A stretch of 64,000 nt of DNA from an uncultured Chthonomonas sp. (lineage in GTDB: Bacteria > Armatimonadota > Chthonomonadetes > Chthonomonadales > Chthonomonadaceae). The notes under the pieces were generated by a model. That model was not told the DNA's origin and searched no databases. It saw nothing but the letters and a program-made list of their open reading frames with translations. The DNA lies in contig CAIONQ010000009.1 of assembly GCA_903859705.1 (NCBI GenBank), forward strand, positions 1-64,000, in the 5' to 3' direction. This document shows, piece by piece, positions 52,568-60,312 of this stretch. The position numbers and the translations under genes are program-made. Positions within the stretch are counted from its first letter, which is position 1. Each line of letters opens with the position of its first letter.

Positions 52568-54163
52568 TCAGTGCCTGTGGTATAGATAAAAAACGGGCTC
52601 GGCAGAGGGGTGCAGAGGGTCGCGCCAGGTATTGCTCTGCATATATTCGGCCTCGAGGCGCTTGCTTTGCGGGAGGCCCTGCTCGTAGGCAAGCAGGTCT
52701 TTACGCTGCCCGGCACGCAGCAGCAGCCAGTGTGGATGCAGACGCATCCAGAGATCATGATCTGGCTGCGGAACATCGGCGGCGTAGGAAGGCAGCGCTT
52801 CTGGAGAGATAAGGCCGATAACATCGATTATCTGCATTCGGCTGTAGTACCCAATGTAGCCAATTGGCTCCAGCATCAGGGTCTCACCGGGCCGGCTAAC
52901 CTTTGCCATGTATTCGCCGATGGGTATCCGAAGATCCGTTTCAACCTTTTGATCTGCAATCAGAGTTTTCTGAACCCTTGGCACAGTAAAGGCTGCCATG
53001 CCTACGGCTGAAACGGCAAGCACGGTAGTGAGCGATACGGGGGTCCATCGAATCGCTCGGGCGGCACTGGGTGCGAACATTAATGCCAACCCAGTAGTTG
53101 CAGCCAGGTAGTAAACGGGCGTGGGCGGCACAAAATACCAGCCAAAAAGCACCACATGTGAAAAAGCCATGCCTGTATAGTGAAGAGCTATCCAGAACAG
53201 GGGCGCGGCCAACAGCGTTTCTCGCGGCACGGTGCGCTTTTTCCCGCCACGGCATTTCAGAAGGGTATACACCAGGGAGGTAACCGCCATGCCCGCCCCA
53301 ACACCCATAGCCAGTCCAAATGGGTTGTGCAGCATCAGTGTGAAGAACTCTGCAAGATGCGGAAACCTACCCGGTATCAGGCGCCCATAAACCGTGAGTT
53401 TCGCCTTGAGAGACATGGGTATGGGCGAGCCAAAATAGATAGTTGCAAACAGAAACCAGGGAGCCGATACCGCTGCAGCAAGCAGCATGCCCCGCCATGG
53501 CAACAGATCTCGAAGCGGCTTGATTCCCTGCAGTCTGCGCCTGAGCACGGTTGCCACCAGTAATATGATTGCAAGGGCGGCCCCATCAATACGGAGCATT
53601 GCCAGCGCAGCGGCACATAACCATGCGGCCGCCTCCTGCTCTTCTGCCCAATAGCTCCAGGCCGCGATTCCTGCGGCAGCCACCAGGCCAACCTCCATGC
53701 CGCGGGTGGCGGCAGTAAGGTTTACCGGGGCCAGTGCAAGGCACAGCGCGGCTGCCAGTCCACAGCCGGGCCTGCCCATCGATTTGCCAAGTCGGTAAGT
53801 AAAAAAGCCAGCGGCGGCATCCGCACACAACCCAATTAACTTCGCCGAAACTAACCCGCTTATTCCCAGTTTAAGTAGGGCGGCAAGTAGAAGCGTATAT
53901 AAGGGGTTTGTGGTGCCCAGCACATGCTGGCCGGCATTGTATACAAATCCGTGGCCGGCGGCGATGTTTTCGGCATAACGCAGGGTGATGTAGAAATCTT
54001 CTTCGGTCGATTGCGCACGCAGCATGAGGTAGACGCGTACCAGGATGCCAACTATGAGAATAGCGGCCAGCAAGCGGTTCCAAATAGCGGCCCCAGGATG
54101 CAGGCTCTCGGCAATCCTGAGGGTACTTGCTTCTTTGGCTGCTGGCGTGTGCTCGGCACTCAT
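52568..54163 (-). CDS. GT-C-type membrane glycosyltransferase
   Basis: 531 residues with about eleven membrane helices. The first periplasmic loop is EEDFYITLRYAENIAAGHGFVYN, with the paired acidic residues of GT-C enzymes that use polyprenyl-phosphate sugars, followed by LGTTNPLYTLLLA; this pattern matches mycobacterial arabinosyl/mannosyltransferase-like proteins. The ATG at 54163 overlaps the stop of the upstream DUF2993-like gene by four bases and has AAGGGG before it, so I start there instead of at 54220. A mannosylation role for cell-surface glycans is plausible. Confidence 0.78.
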   Translation of the reverse strand: MSAEHTPAAKEASTLRIAESLHPGAAIWNRLLAAILIVGILVRVYLMLRAQSTEEDFYITLRYAENIAAGHGFVYNAGQHVLGTTNPLYTLLLAALLKLGISGLVSAKLIGLCADAAAGFFTYRLGKSMGRPGCGLAAALCLALAPVNLTAATRGMEVGLVAAAGIAAWSYWAEEQEAAAWLCAAALAMLRIDGAALAIILLVATVLRRRLQGIKPLRDLLPWRGMLLAAAVSAPWFLFATIYFGSPIPMSLKAKLTVYGRLIPGRFPHLAEFFTLMLHNPFGLAMGVGAGMAVTSLVYTLLKCRGGKKRTVPRETLLAAPLFWIALHYTGMAFSHVVLFGWYFVPPTPVYYLAATTGLALMFAPSAARAIRWTPVSLTTVLAVSAVGMAAFTVPRVQKTLIADQKVETDLRIPIGEYMAKVSRPGETLMLEPIGYIGYYSRMQIIDVIGLISPEALPSYAADVPQPDHDLWMRLHPHWLLLRAGQRKDLLAYEQGLPQSKRLEAEYMQSNTWRDPLHPSAEPVFYLYHRH

Positions 54164-54801
54164 GCGCGCCCCTTCAGCTGTGGATTGGTGCCGCTCATCA
54201 AGGCGTTCAGGGTTTTCCACTCCAACCGGGCTGTACCCGTTGCTGTGATACGCCCGGGCTCTACACGCAACTCTTGCAGTGAAATTGGTATGGGCGATTG
54301 GGTCAGGTCGATCGTAATCTTCTCGTTTATTGCCATCTCAATCACCTGCACTGCAGCCTGTGGAAGAGACATACCCCCAACCTGGCTCCCGGCACAGGTC
54401 AACTTGATCCGCTTACCATCCACTATTACTGGAGTGGCCTCCATGGCAAAAGGTAGCGCCATAACCGCCTTCAGAAATTGGCCCCGCAAAAGTATTCGGC
54501 CCGAAAGCAGTGCCGCCTTCAAGTTTTTCACGGGCACATCCGGCGGGGTGTGCTTCTCCAGAAGCAAGTTCAGATTAATCTCGCTGATAACCGCACGCAA
54601 GCGCACTTCGCCACATCTAAACGGCAGATCTCCAGGAGGAGGTGTACCGAACAGAACACTGAGATCCGAGGCATCCAGTTGAACCTCATCTATAACAAAG
54701 CCAGGTGCAAACTCCACGCGAGTTAAGCGCAGGCTGGCCGAATCCGCTTTGATGCCCTGAATATCTGGCCCGGCGTACCCCAGTTTGTTATCTGCTGCCA
54801 T
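54160..54801 (-). CDS. DUF2993-like (LmeA family) lipid-binding protein
   Basis: 213 residues. No signal peptide. The pattern of SASLRLTRVEFAPGFVIDEVQLDASDLSVLF with EINLNLLLEK, then long alternating hydrophobic strands and a C-terminal VEPGRITATGTARL, matches DUF2993/LmeA-like proteins with a curved beta sheet that holds lipids. LmeA is needed for mannan chain maturation in mycobacteria, so coupling to a GT-C gene (four-base overlap) is meaningful: the two may work on the same lipid-linked glycan. GGAG is seven bases before the ATG. The family call is by pattern. Confidence 0.68.
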   Translation of the reverse strand: MAADNKLGYAGPDIQGIKADSASLRLTRVEFAPGFVIDEVQLDASDLSVLFGTPPPGDLPFRCGEVRLRAVISEINLNLLLEKHTPPDVPVKNLKAALLSGRILLRGQFLKAVMALPFAMEATPVIVDGKRIKLTCAGSQVGGMSLPQAAVQVIEMAINEKITIDLTQSPIPISLQELRVEPGRITATGTARLEWKTLNALMSGTNPQLKGRA

Positions 54802-54883
54802 ATGTCTGCTCCGAAACTTGCATACTGCCTGTTGTGCATTCGCTTTTGATTAGTGTACCCAAGGCCAGCACTGGGCCGGGGTG

Positions 54884-54947
54884 TACAACTCTACAACTCT
54901 ACAACTCTACAACTCTACAACTCTACAACTCTACAACTCTACAACTC
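54884..54947. repeat. Eight perfect tandem copies of an octamer
   Basis: The 8-base unit TACAACTC repeats eight times without a mismatch over 64 bases, in the 242-base gap between the DUF2993-like gene (minus) and the isomerase gene (plus). Eight bases is not a multiple of three, so it is not coding. It is probably a slippage-prone (phase-variable) element in the promoter region of one or both genes. Confidence 0.95.
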
Positions 54948-55043
54948 TATCATTGCATGCCCTGAAGCAAAGTGCAGGATAACACTGCGGAGGACGTGAA
55001 TTTGCGGATGGGGTAACTCCAACTTATTTAGAGGGACGAAACA

Positions 55044-55892
55044 ATGTATAAGGGTTTAAGCCCATGGGCCGTTGGCGTAAAGCCAGCCAGCCTGGATGAG
55101 GCAATTTCAGGCGCAGTGGCGGCAGGCTTTGGTGGTGTAGAAATCAGCGTTCGCGAAGTGGCAGACCTGGTAGATACCGAGGGCAAAGACGCAGTGCGCG
55201 CCCGGTTTGAGACAGCTGGCATAAAGCCGTGTGGCTTTGGCCTGCCTACCGATTTCCGGAAAGACGAACAGACCTGGAAAGAGGGCCTGGCAGAGCTTCC
55301 ACGTCTGGCGGCAGCCGCAGAGGCTGCCGGCTGTACGCGCTGCAGCACCTGGGTTATGCCCTGCTCAAACGATTTGAACTTTGATGCAAACCGCAGGCAG
55401 CATATAGATAGATTTCGGCCAATTGCCCATATTCTGAGCGATTTTGGCATATCACTAGGCCTGGAATTTATTGGCCCAAAAACCCTGCGAGATAGCCAGC
55501 GCTTCCCATTTGTGCACACCATGGAGGCAATGATTGCCATGGGAGCAGAGATTGGCCCCAAAGTAGGGCTACTGCTGGATTGCTGGCACTGGCATACCTC
55601 TGGCGCAACAATAGACGAACTGCTGGAGCTGAAGCCCGAGCAGGTGGTGTACGTGCATGTTAACGACGCACCGGTTGGCGTAACGCTGGACGACTACATT
55701 GATAACCAGCGTGCCCTCCCCGGCGAAACCGGCGTTATTAACATCGGTGGGTTCCTAATGGCTCTGGATACCATTGGTTATGAGGGACCAATAACTGCAG
55801 AGCCATTTGTAGACCTCTCTGGCCTGGCATCAGACTCCGAGCGTCTGAACCTCATCAGCGCCAGTCTGGATAAGATCTTCGCACAGCGTTAA
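55044..55892 (+). CDS. Sugar phosphate isomerase/epimerase family protein (TIM barrel)
   Basis: 282 residues of the xylose-isomerase-like TIM barrel (AP_endonuc_2). Metal ligands are recognisable: Glu141 (LGLEFIG), Asp179 (LLLDCWHWH), His205 (YVHVNDAP) and Glu253 (TAEPF). Such proteins isomerise or epimerise keto-sugars or inositols. AGAGGG is eight bases before the ATG. It is divergent from the DUF2993-like gene across the octamer repeat. A single product cannot be assigned. Confidence 0.9.
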   Translation: MYKGLSPWAVGVKPASLDEAISGAVAAGFGGVEISVREVADLVDTEGKDAVRARFETAGIKPCGFGLPTDFRKDEQTWKEGLAELPRLAAAAEAAGCTRCSTWVMPCSNDLNFDANRRQHIDRFRPIAHILSDFGISLGLEFIGPKTLRDSQRFPFVHTMEAMIAMGAEIGPKVGLLLDCWHWHTSGATIDELLELKPEQVVYVHVNDAPVGVTLDDYIDNQRALPGETGVINIGGFLMALDTIGYEGPITAEPFVDLSGLASDSERLNLISASLDKIFAQR

Positions 55893-55899
55893 GCTGGAA

Positions 55900-55912
55900 G
55901 CGCCTTCGGCGC
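55900..55912. terminator. Small hairpin after the isomerase gene
   Basis: GCGCC-TTC-GGCGC, a 5-bp stem with a 3-base loop eight bases after the stop. Followed by GGGG rather than T, so it is a weak candidate. Confidence 0.3.
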
Positions 55913-56047
55913 GGGGTTGGGGATTGGGCGGTGGCAGTGATGAAGCAGGCTGCCATCATCCGGGCCGCCAAATAGCGATATGGATACATACCGTGTAGCA
56001 GTACGCTCTTGTGTTTCACCCGAACGGCGAAAGAGGGAGTAACAACA

Positions 56048-57826
56048 ATGGTATCTCTTCAAAAGCGAGTGCCGCATGCTAACACGGTATGTGTGCCTGC
56101 CATTTGTGCACCAAATACTCTGGCGTGGACCGATCATAAAGACGGAAAGATCCAACTCTGCACCTATTCCTATAGCTCTACAACTGCAGAACCAATTTTT
56201 GGCATTGTTCGAGATCCCGGGTTTGAGCCCGCGCCAAATACCTCGCCGGCAGTCGCGTTTTTCAACCTCGTTTGCTATGTCGCCTGGATGCAGAACCCGG
56301 CAGATGCTGGCTTCATTCCCCCATCGGTAGAGCGGCACCAACCGCCCGTTATAGTTTCAGGCTGCTTCAACGGTATTGAGTGGGTGAATGTTGAGCCACT
56401 GTGGGACCCCGCGCTATCTGGCGCTGATGTTTGGGTGGAGGGCTATCAGGGGCCGGCTGCTACTTCTGCTCCTGCACTTACCGCCACAGAGACCGGCCTG
56501 CTTTGCGCCTGGATTGAGCTTGCAACGGATGGATCTGATGCCCTGGCACTGTGGTATGAGGGGCAATCGGTATCTCCGCCACCACAACAGCAAATATTTT
56601 ACGCAATACACAAAGGCGCAACCTGGAGCCCGCGTAAGCCCGTTCCGCATGCGCGTAGCTCCAACACACCAGCCCTGACATTTCATAACAAAACCGTATA
56701 CATGGCATTTGTTGGAGAGAGTACAGATCATGTGTACTATACCGAGTATACAGACCATAGCGGCTGGGCAAAACCTGCGGCCATACCCGGAGTGCATAGC
56801 TCTACGGGCCCGGCATTGACTGCGGATGGCGACGGCAAACTGCACATGGCCTGGGTAGATTCTACAACCGGAAACATGATGCGCCGAGACCGCAATGCTG
56901 GTGTTCTCTGGGACCCGGCAAATCCAGAGAATGGCTGGCACGATCCCATTACGATGCCGGTTATTAAAACAGGGATGTCGCCAGCCCTTGCTGCGCCACA
57001 AAATTCTGGAAGTTCTGCAGTGCTGGCATATAAAGGCAAAACACAGCCAGATATCTATGTAGTTCCGCTTAATTCATTCGACGTTATACCGAGGCCCAGC
57101 CCCAACCTCGGCAGCAGCACTAATTACGAGATGAACGACGGTGGAAAGCCCTTACTGGGTGTAAAAGTTATTCTTGAAATTACTGAGGACGTTGTACTGG
57201 CTTACGATGGCCCCCCACAGGCGGGCCTTCCCTCAGTCACCGGCTTTGCTTTCCAGTTGAATGCCAGATCAGAAGATGGTTACGATGTGTACATGCAGCA
57301 GTACATCTTCCAGATATTTGGAAATGAGCTTCAAAGCAATATCAACAACTGGAATGCAGCAAACAAAGAACTGATAAACCAAACGGTTGGAATATGCTCA
57401 CCACCAAATGCGAATGTACTGCCCGCCGGCACGCGGCTGTTGCTTGAACTTGTGCAGGCCCATGATGGCACTGTAAGCGGAGGTATCTTCAACGCTATGA
57501 ATGCGCATGGGCACTCTCTTGGAACCTGTGTTAATAGCATACACTTGCCTGCAGGGCAAACATCCCCCGTTACAGCAATCCAACTCGACCTGGTTGGGCC
57601 AGAAGATGGCGAGGCAGCAAAACTAATATCAGGCGCAGGCACAATAACCTACATTAGTAATAACACTCTTGTACCCGATCCAAGCTTTCAAGATCCCGCT
57701 ACAGGTAATTTCTGGATAGTAGTAGAGCAGGCCAACAGCCGATACCAGGGCCTGCCCGGATACCCAACAAACACCATAGAACAGAGGTTTGCGGTGGACG
57801 TAGGGCAGCCAATCCACTTCAGATAG
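56048..57826 (+). CDS. Six-repeat beta-propeller protein with an unknown C-terminal domain
   Basis: 592 residues, no signal peptide. Residues 1-340 hold six repeats, each a short hydrophobic strand near a Pro-Ala-(Leu/Val) followed about ten residues later by an (Ala-Trp/Ala-Tyr/Ala-Phe) strand (ANTVCVPAI, TSPAVAF, TSAPALTAT, SNTPALTF, SSTGPALTA, GMSPALAA). That spacing suits a six-bladed propeller similar to sialidase or fucose-lectin folds. The last 250 residues (from FDVIPRPSPN) look beta-rich with an EITEDVVLAYDGPPQ strand; I do not recognise them. GAGGGAG is eight bases before the ATG at 56048. Lectin or hydrolase are both possible. Confidence 0.6.
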   Translation: MVSLQKRVPHANTVCVPAICAPNTLAWTDHKDGKIQLCTYSYSSTTAEPIFGIVRDPGFEPAPNTSPAVAFFNLVCYVAWMQNPADAGFIPPSVERHQPPVIVSGCFNGIEWVNVEPLWDPALSGADVWVEGYQGPAATSAPALTATETGLLCAWIELATDGSDALALWYEGQSVSPPPQQQIFYAIHKGATWSPRKPVPHARSSNTPALTFHNKTVYMAFVGESTDHVYYTEYTDHSGWAKPAAIPGVHSSTGPALTADGDGKLHMAWVDSTTGNMMRRDRNAGVLWDPANPENGWHDPITMPVIKTGMSPALAAPQNSGSSAVLAYKGKTQPDIYVVPLNSFDVIPRPSPNLGSSTNYEMNDGGKPLLGVKVILEITEDVVLAYDGPPQAGLPSVTGFAFQLNARSEDGYDVYMQQYIFQIFGNELQSNINNWNAANKELINQTVGICSPPNANVLPAGTRLLLELVQAHDGTVSGGIFNAMNAHGHSLGTCVNSIHLPAGQTSPVTAIQLDLVGPEDGEAAKLISGAGTITYISNNTLVPDPSFQDPATGNFWIVVEQANSRYQGLPGYPTNTIEQRFAVDVGQPIHFR

Positions 57827-57999
57827 TCGGGCATTGATCGCACAGTGCGGGGCTGAGGTACGGGGCCGGGCATTGGATGATGGGAGTTGGAAAATGCAGG
57901 ATTGAGCTCACTGACTTTCCTCGCGCCTTAACTCACCTCGCTCCCCACTACATAAGCCGCACTGACCTGCCCGGTCGCAATTGTATCTTCTCTCGCGCT

Positions 58000-58401
58000 T
58001 CATACATCAACCAGCACAATGGCATCGAGCTTTAGGCGTTGTGCCAGCTTGCGATAATCATCCGCCATGGCCTGTGCGCCGGCGGCATCGAAGCACCAGA
58101 TTGTGCGCTCCTCACCCTGACATTCGCGAAACCATTGCGATAGAAACCGCTCCGGATGGTATCCGGTGAGTTCCGTGCTTGCGGGCCCCACTCCCACCAG
58201 CGTAGTCGAAAGCCAATCACAATCCGTATATTCTTGAAGTGGCGCAAAGCTAAGATTGGCCAGATGAACCATGTATCCGCGCTTCTGCAGTTCAAAGAAG
58301 ATGGGAAGGCCACAGAATACATCAAAGCCGCCCCCCATACCTGCGATCAACACCGAAGCGCCATCTGGCAGTTGAATGCTGGAAGGCAAATCTAATCGCA
58401 T
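58000..58401 (-). pseudogene. DUF1152 gene, truncated
   Basis: 133 residues from the ATG at 58401 (GGAG five bases before it). The N-terminus has the family core VLIAGMGGGFDVFCGLPIFFEL (Gly-rich loop), SFAPLQ and LKLDAIVLVD. DUF1152 proteins are about 300 residues and continue after DAIVLVD with a GGTDS-type loop; here the sequence reads LVDV then stop, and nothing homologous follows in any frame. So the 3' half was lost. The fold may be similar to a Rossmann-like enzyme, function unknown. It opens the decay zone. Confidence 0.6.
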
Positions 58402-58550
58402 ACATTCTCCAGGGGCGAATTCGAGGACCGGTTGAGCATCGCGAGTCAAGCGGTGCGTATTACTGGTACCGCCTATTTAAGACCAGTATTTGTTAGCCGA
58501 GGGGTTTGTTTTAGCTGCAACACGCCCACATACCATCACCATATGGCAAT

Positions 58551-58979
58551 TTACGACCCCTGCCCCTCTAACCCAAAACGCATTGCTGCTTTCAGTACTT
58601 CCAGGTCTATATCTTTCAGTGCTTTGAACTTGATGCAGTACCCGGTTACGCTCGCTTTTCCAAGCTGTTTTCCGTAGGTTGTTGCCAGGTAGGCCTTATC
58701 CTCAATGCCGAGAACGTATACCGAAATCCCGGTTGTGTTGGCGCTTATGCCAAGCTGGTAAAACTCTTTGCTTTTGCCATCCGCATACTCTATGGTGCGC
58801 AGGCCGTAGCCAATATTGGGGTTGGAGACAACCTTATTGTTGCTATCTTTCCCATCCAGAAACCATAGTTTGCAACCCGGGGCCAACTCCAAAATAGTGC
58901 CGTGCAAAATCTGCATATCGGTACGTTTTGGTTCAGGCTGGCTGTTAATGTACTCGTCGATCTGGTCTGTAATGGTCAT
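58551..58979 (-). CDS. DUF1801 family protein
   Basis: 142 residues. DUF1801 (YdhG-like) pattern: QIDEYINSQPEPKRTDMQILHGTILELAPG at the start, a central YGLRTIEYADGKS strand, and KASVTGYCIKFKALKDIDLEVLKAAMRF at the end, which fits the common DUF1801 end of KKxxxxCxxFKxxxDID. Length is typical (about 110-150). The ATG at 58979 has only a poor ribosome site. Intact although its neighbours are broken. Function unknown. Confidence 0.78.
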   Translation of the reverse strand: MTITDQIDEYINSQPEPKRTDMQILHGTILELAPGCKLWFLDGKDSNNKVVSNPNIGYGLRTIEYADGKSKEFYQLGISANTTGISVYVLGIEDKAYLATTYGKQLGKASVTGYCIKFKALKDIDLEVLKAAMRFGLEGQGS

Positions 58980-59024
58980 AGTAAGTTTCTTATTGTTCGA
59001 TACCTGGTAATTCCTGCCCGCATT

Positions 59025-59618
59025 CTACTGGTTGCCATATTGCTGGGTATGCTGTTCGACGCTCTGCTCGTACGGAATTTCAAGCAGGAACTGCTCAACC
59101 TTACGAACTTCTGGTATGCCTACAAGACGGGTTTCAGTTACGTAGCGTTGACCATCGGCGCGGTAGGAAGCCGTTCGACCGAACACCAGATCGCCCGTTC
59201 CGTTAGCACGCTCTATGCGCTCCAGATCACGGATATCTTCACGCCTGTACGTTCGCACCGATGTTGAAACAAAAGACTTTACAATTAGTAACCTACTATC
59301 GGTAATGCCATAAACGGTGTTAGATGCCCCTATTGCTGCAAGAACAGGTGAGAACAAGAACCCCAAACCCGCCACAACAAATGGGATGGCCATAAACGAA
59401 GTTATCCCAACACCGGGCATCATACTGCCACCAACAGCTTGAGACATGCCACCGGTTACGAAGGCCATCCCACCGAATATTACAGTACACATCCCCAACC
59501 AGAAGACGGCAAAAATTGAGAACGGAATGTACTTCAGGGCCGTTCGCCCGGCATCAGGCTTGCCAGTCCATAACAGACGCTCCCCATTATTCAGTTGTCG
59601 TTCTATATTGGTTTCCAG
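59025..59618 (-). CDS. Bacterial PH-domain membrane protein with a non-AUG start
   Basis: 197 residues if started at a CTG at 59618. The frame extends well upstream of the first ATG (59498): it encodes NIERQLNNGERLLWTGKPDAG and then RTALKYIPFSIFAVFWLGMC, which is the standard beginning of bacterial PH proteins (a GERLLWTGxPxxG opening followed by two membrane helices). Then comes the PH domain (YGITDSRLLIVKS, YRREDIRDLERIER, TGDLVFGRTAS). No ATG, GTG or TTG occurs in frame before residue 39; a CTG with GAGAGG seven bases upstream fits best. A sequencing or mutation change in the start is possible. Confidence 0.62.
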   Translation of the reverse strand: METNIERQLNNGERLLWTGKPDAGRTALKYIPFSIFAVFWLGMCTVIFGGMAFVTGGMSQAVGGSMMPGVGITSFMAIPFVVAGLGFLFSPVLAAIGASNTVYGITDSRLLIVKSFVSTSVRTYRREDIRDLERIERANGTGDLVFGRTASYRADGQRYVTETRLVGIPEVRKVEQFLLEIPYEQSVEQHTQQYGNQ

Positions 59619-59709
59619 TTTAATACCTCTCTGATAGCCATAGATCCTTAGATTACGAGTGAAAAAAGTTATATACCCAATTCTGTATTTGCGCTTATAA
59701 TGTTAGTGA

Positions 59710-59769
59710 AACAGGCGGCTGGTCCTTTTCCCGGACCTACGAGCAGATGCTCCCGTCTGTTGTTTTTTT
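59710..59769. other. Large hairpin upstream of the PH-domain gene
   Basis: Outer stem AACAGGCGG (59710-59718) with CCGTCTGTT (59753-59761), with an inner GGTCC/GGACC stem; a T-run (GTTTTTTT) follows on the plus strand. It lies between the broken DUF3800 gene and the PH gene, both minus. As a plus-strand structure it looks like a terminator, but no plus-strand gene precedes it. It may be a leader structure or the end of a lost gene. Confidence 0.35.
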
Positions 59770-60243
59770 ATTTATGTATTTTCCGAATCCCGCGTGTCTT
59801 TAGATCGGTACTTCTGAATTCCATCGAGACAACCTTTCGCCAAAGTTCATCGATCGGTTTCCGATTTATCGCCGGACGCATGGAATTCAATAAAATGTGT
59901 GCCGTGAGATCTGCGAGCTGTGAACCGGTAGCAGGGTTGCGAGGTCGATGCCCGGAGCGCTACCGTGTTCCGCGTAGTATTGAGCCTGTTTAGCAGTAAG
60001 AAGTTTGGTTGCCTTCATTTCAGACCGCTCTGGCGGTTCTGCTGTCAGAATATGCGTTCGGCGCACGATCCTGCGTTGCTCGTCAGAAAAACCCGTATCG
60101 CGCATGCAATATCGCATCTTTGCTTGAAATACCGCTACAACGAGACCCCGGTAGCGGGTCTCATCAATACCAAACCCACCATAAGCATGGCTGATTTGGC
60201 CGGTGTCATCGGTTTCATAGCTTTCATCGAGAAATATCAGCAT
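59768..60243 (-). pseudogene. DUF3800 gene with frameshift and internal loss
   Basis: The N-terminal part (60243-59887, 118 codons) opens MLIFLDESYETDDT, the conserved Leu-Asp-Glu start of DUF3800 nuclease-like proteins, and carries GGFGIDETRYRGL and SEMKATKLL. It ends at a stop inside the third base frame. In the next frame, over the same region, a second piece reads RPRNPATGSQLADLTAHILLN to KTRGIRKIHK with a stop at 59768. SQLADL is the conserved C-terminal DUF3800 motif. The middle of a normal protein (about 80-100 residues) is absent, so this is a frameshift plus deletion. DUF3800 proteins are RNase-H-like and often in defence sets. Confidence 0.75.
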
Positions 60244-60312
60244 AAAGTTGTCTGCCTCGATTATTGAATGATTACTATGCAGCAGCGGTGATTCTCCTGC
60301 AAACGTTTCAAT

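Noticed and set aside
54884-54947. Octamer array as a CRISPR
   Set aside because: Units are eight bases with no spacers; it is a simple tandem repeat and no cas genes exist in the window.
59025-59498. PH-domain gene starting at the ATG at 59498
   Set aside because: The open frame before it encodes the conserved beginning of this protein type, so the ATG is internal.
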